Shown here: positions 60,769-64,000 of the stretch, in pieces
Numbering within the stretch: position 1 is the stretch's first letter
Layout of the letters: each line of letters starts with the position of its first letter
DNA from: Trematomus loennbergii
Taxonomy: Eukaryota; Chordata; Actinopteri; Perciformes; Nototheniidae
Assembly: GCA_012861695.1 (NCBI GenBank)
Contig: JAAOOA010000002.1
Location: 20,883,803-20,947,802 of the forward strand
Length of the DNA: 64,000 bases
Reading direction: 5' to 3'
Notes under the pieces: model-generated
Database searches by the model: none
Told to the model about the DNA's origin: nothing
Seen by the model: only the letters and a program-made list of their open reading frames with translations
Translations under genes and position numbers: made by a program

Positions 60769-62651
60769 TCAAAGGTTTTGGTCGTTCTCATGGAATTGGT
60801 GGAGGTGGTCAGAGTACCTGGGAGAGGAATACAAAAAAAAGGGAAAGATTACATCAAGTATTTGTTACTATGATCAAATCATACGTGTAGAGATGTTAGA
60901 GATGTTAAAACCCTGAGGTGAACACACTCACTTCTTAGCACAGAAAGCGGAGCAGTCTCTGCCGATACTCTCGCTCCAGGCTGTCTTGTACAGCACCTGA
61001 AAATAAATAAATAACAGTAAGGATGTTTCCCTGATGTACGAGGAACAGCACACACACACATATATTACAAATGGGCTGCAACCTTGGCTCTATTGGCTGC
61101 TTATTAGAGGCTGTCATACTCTATTGAAAAACTGGATTGATATATGCCATAATAAAGCTAAACATTTCCTGCTTGGCAATCTGTTTAGAGATCAATTAAG
61201 TAATACATTGCGACTAATGAACTGCTGTTAACCCTAAATAGGCTGTCTGTAACCTACCTTTCTCCCTTTTTGTTTTTTACATGTGTATATAGGAGTCTAT
61301 TTCTGAGATATCCTTTTAAGTGAATGTGTCCTTGTCTGTTTGGGTCGCCTTGTTTGAACTTTTAAAGAAATGTTGAATAAAAACAAAGGATCTGTTTCAT
61401 TAAGGTTCAGGAGCTCCTCTGCGTTGAAAGGAGACCCACCAGGAAGACCAGACAATGCAGGAACAAGGTGTAGAAGAAAGCAATGGTCCTGGCCATCTTG
61501 TTGGAGAGAATCACACGACCCTGAGAGACAAAAACAAGAGGATTAGTGAAGAGACTGCACCAAACACATCAAGTGTGCGTGCGTGCGTGTGTGAGTATGC
61601 GTGTGTTTGAGGCTTACAAGGCTCAGAGTTGCTTTATCCCAGGGGCTGAGGCTCAGGTATCTGCGCTGACGCTCCTGAAACCCAGAAGAGTCGAGCTCAA
61701 CATTGAAGATAACCTGAACTGAACACAACTTTTATAGATTTTGAAGCATAAATGCAATTGGCTAAAAGTAAAAAAATAAAAACTCTTTAAAATAATCTTA
61801 GTGGTATTTACTGAATATGTAGTAGAACAAAACGTGAAAATCTCTTAAGCTTGTGTTAACCACAGACCTTATGTCAATACATTTTCTAAAAACAACAGGA
61901 AGTGCAAACCGGTATCTAATTTCCTGGTTTGAAGAATCAATCAAGAGCTTTTTGAATCATCCCCTTACTCAGGACACAACATGCTGCGTTTCGCTCTTGG
62001 CTCTTATTCTCAAAAATCATTTTTATTGTTTTGATGAATGTTGAACCACAAAATCAGCAAATAACAACTTTCATCAGGCCTTAAATATTTTTGGTCAGCT
62101 GTCAGATATCAGAGAAAGAAGCTATGACAGTAAAAAACTAAATGATGCAACATATTGGTTTGGTTTCAGACTGTTTAAGGGAAGAGTGTTTTTGTGTAAA
62201 TATTAAAAAGGTGTGTGTCTTGTACCTTCTTGCTGAAAGAAGCAAACGGATCCAGTCTCTCCTCGTACTGGGAGGAGTAGCGCATCACGGTGTCGTCACT
62301 ACCTCCAGCCTGCAGCGCAGAGAACACACACACTGACTTTAATATTCCTGCTAAATATTTTAGACAAATCAACAAAACATCACCCATGTAGAGTGCAATC
62401 ATTCATTCACACATGCACAGATCACACAGATACACACAGACACACACACACAGACGCACTCTGCCAGGGTAGCTCTGCAGGAACTTGATTTTCTCGTAGA
62501 GTTTGATGTTATCTGCTCTCAGGCTGTCCAGCTCGCTCTGCAGCGCCTGCATGGTCTGCTGCACGGAGCGACTCTCCTGCAGGGGACAAAACAAATAGAT
62601 GAGAAATTAGTCTTTCCCAGAAAAAAACCACAGGAATACAGGAAGTGTGTG

Positions 62652-62683
<32 letters not shown>

Positions 62684-62801
62684 ATCATGACTCACAGCTT
62701 CGAGCTCCTGATTGCGGGAGCGAAACCTCTCCCTTTGGCTGGAGATGATGGAGAGCAGAGAGTCCATCTGGCCCTGAGGCAGCTCAGGGTGGGGCCCGCA
62801 C
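60769..62801 (-). CDS. cux1: CASP (cux1 alternative product), C-terminal seven exons
   Basis: CASP is the Golgi membrane golgin-like product of the CUX1 locus. It shares 5' exons with the CUX1 homeodomain protein but ends in a coiled coil and membrane anchor. Exons are 62696-62801, 62460-62576, 62226-62309, 61618-61674, 61440-61520, 60932-60996 and 60769-60817, all GT-AG and phase-consistent, ending in TGA. In order they carry GQMDSLLSIISSQRERF and RSRNQELEA, the coiled coil ALQSELDSLRADNIKL with KIKFLQSYPGR, then RYSSQYEERLDPFASFSKK, RRYLSLSPWDKATLSL, the anchor MARTIAFFYTLFLHCLVFLV, and the short tail SDHLHQFHENDQNL. The transmembrane segment and the following cysteine-containing VLYKTAWSE are nearly identical to human CASP. 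The tail is shorter than in human, which extends past NDNG. Earlier exons lie beyond the right edge. Confidence 0.95.
62645..62682. repeat. (GT)n microsatellite in a cux1-CASP intron
   Basis: GT units with one GC step. It lies 13 bp from the donor of exon 62696-62801. Confidence 0.9.
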
Positions 62802-64000
62802 CTGGAGGAAAATACACTTCTTATATAATAATAACAAAAATAATGCATACTTTACTAAAGCCGGAAGGGGAAATTCGAATCCCTACTGATTGCCATAAGT
62901 CACTTCCTTTATTAACATGCATATAAGGGCATGTTATATGATCAACTATATCTAGAAAATGTAACTATTAAATCGCTCTGGTCAGTCTTTAGTATTAACT
63001 CTGACAAACCTTCAGCAGGGGCTCAGCAGGTTAAACATTACAGTTAGAGAAGTTTTCCTGTTTCAGTCAGACTGACACCACATGCACGGGGTCTCCTCTC
63101 TTTAAGAACAAAGCATTTTCAATGAGGAAGTGATCTGGGGATCTTTACTTCATCAAACCCCATCCACACTGTCCTTAAATAATATCTACCAGCGATAACC
63201 TTAATAGTGTGTTATTAAAGGTGGGGTAGGTAAGTTACACTTTTTGTTATATTCCATGGAGTGCTCTTAACATCCCGATAGCAATGAATATCTTAAGTGC
63301 TTTGACAAAAAATCCATAAAAAAATGTCATCTGTGGAAGCCGTAGTACTGTAAAAAGCACGACCAATCATTTTAGCCGGCCCGGCTAAAATAACTGGATG
63401 GCCTACCTGCCTGTCAGCCTTCCATCTGGGCACAAACTTATCTCGTGCCCTCATTGGTCATGTGCGCGTTCGTGTGTGTTGGAGGAGGGGCTCTGTAAGG
63501 AAGTGGCAGATTTTCTCCGGTTGTGTATTTTCAAATTCTAGCGATCTCGAGCCGGTTTCTCAAACTTACCTACCCCACCTTTAAGTAATAATTTAGATTT
63601 GTATAGAGTAGTCTACATTTGTGGGGAAAGTGTGGAATGGTTTTAGGGATTATATAATATAATAATTCTCCGGATCAAGCATGTCAATAGTTACTACAAA
63701 GTTGATGTAAAGACTCCTTTAGACACAACAGAACTCAAGTAAAAATGTTTTAGCTTAGGTCATTTTACATTACCTTTCTTATGAATTTGCTTCATGGATA
63801 CAGTATATTGGCTTCTTGGGGAAAGATTACTTTTCTATCTGAACCTTTAAGTTTTAAATGAAAGGTTTGCATTTAAATAAAGTGGAATGTCGATTAAAAT
63901 TATGTATACACTTAACTGTGTCAATAGCAAACTGCTACATCACATTGTGGTATTAAGCCACAGGGAGGGTTCAAATCAATTGGGACCCAATCATTTTTGT
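62802..64000. other. cux1-CASP intron, right edge
   Basis: Contains the second TTAA-flanked element. The next upstream CASP exon should end with two bases of a split codon. None was recognised before the window edge. Confidence 0.6.
63215..63584. mobile_element. TTAA-flanked inverted-repeat element, copy 2
   Basis: 370 bp including TTAA at 63215-63218 and 63581-63584. The terminal inverted repeats AGGTGGGGTAGGTAAGTT and AACTTACCTACCCCACCT are nearly perfect, better preserved than in copy 1. An internal palindrome occupies 63369-63391 (11-bp arms ATTTTAGCCGG around one C). It has no coding frame and lies inside a cux1-CASP intron. Confidence 0.88.

Noticed and set aside
61034..61231. 65-codon plus-strand frame near the CASP exons, possibly a LINE remnant
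   Set aside because: It has a vague resemblance only and overlaps a CASP intron. No diagnostic motif.

Overview
The window is vertebrate nuclear DNA, most likely from a ray-finned (teleost, probably percomorph) fish. Genes are split into short exons with GT-AG introns. The gene-free space holds very long CA/GT microsatellites, L2-type LINE tails, a tRNA-derived SINE and several small inverted-repeat transposons typical of fish. No family or species can be named from the sequence alone.

Five protein-coding loci can be read. From left to right: (1) the first three coding exons of syntaxin-1A (stx1a, minus strand, 22229 down to 3922; the rest lies beyond the left edge); (2) bud23, a complete 12-exon methyltransferase gene on the minus strand (27929 to 23635); (3) dnajc30, a single-exon mitochondrial-type J-protein gene on the plus strand (28689-29780), head to head with bud23; (4) sh2b2 (APS adaptor, minus strand, 42029 to 34268, eight coding exons), tail to tail with dnajc30; (5) the last seven coding exons of the CASP splice form of cux1 (minus strand, 62801 to 60769), entering from the right edge.

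The order joins two blocks that are apart in human: STX1A-BUD23-DNAJC30 (7q11.23, Williams region) and SH2B2-CUX1 (7q22.1). The genes do not form one pathway: synaptic vesicle fusion, rRNA modification and ribosome maturation, mitochondrial chaperone function, insulin/cytokine receptor signalling and Golgi structure. They are linked by shared ancestry of the locus.

About 90 percent of the window is intron or intergenic DNA. The best-supported mobile elements are a 455-bp hAT-like inverted-repeat element with a perfect 8-bp target duplication (58299-58753), two copies of a roughly 375-bp element flanked by TTAA (53239-53617 and 63215-63584), a 221-bp fold-back element (54515-54735), a SINE (17291-17480) and two copies of the same L2-like 3' end (2-416 and 28289-28357).

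The main anomaly is in sh2b2. Its splice sites and protein similarity are well preserved, but the reading frame is broken by one stop codon and five frame shifts. Four are apparent single-base losses and one lies in a GGA repeat. Similar one-base slips interrupt most long CA/GT arrays, which points to assembly errors more than to a dead gene, although bud23 and dnajc30 are clean. I found no novel multi-gene system here.
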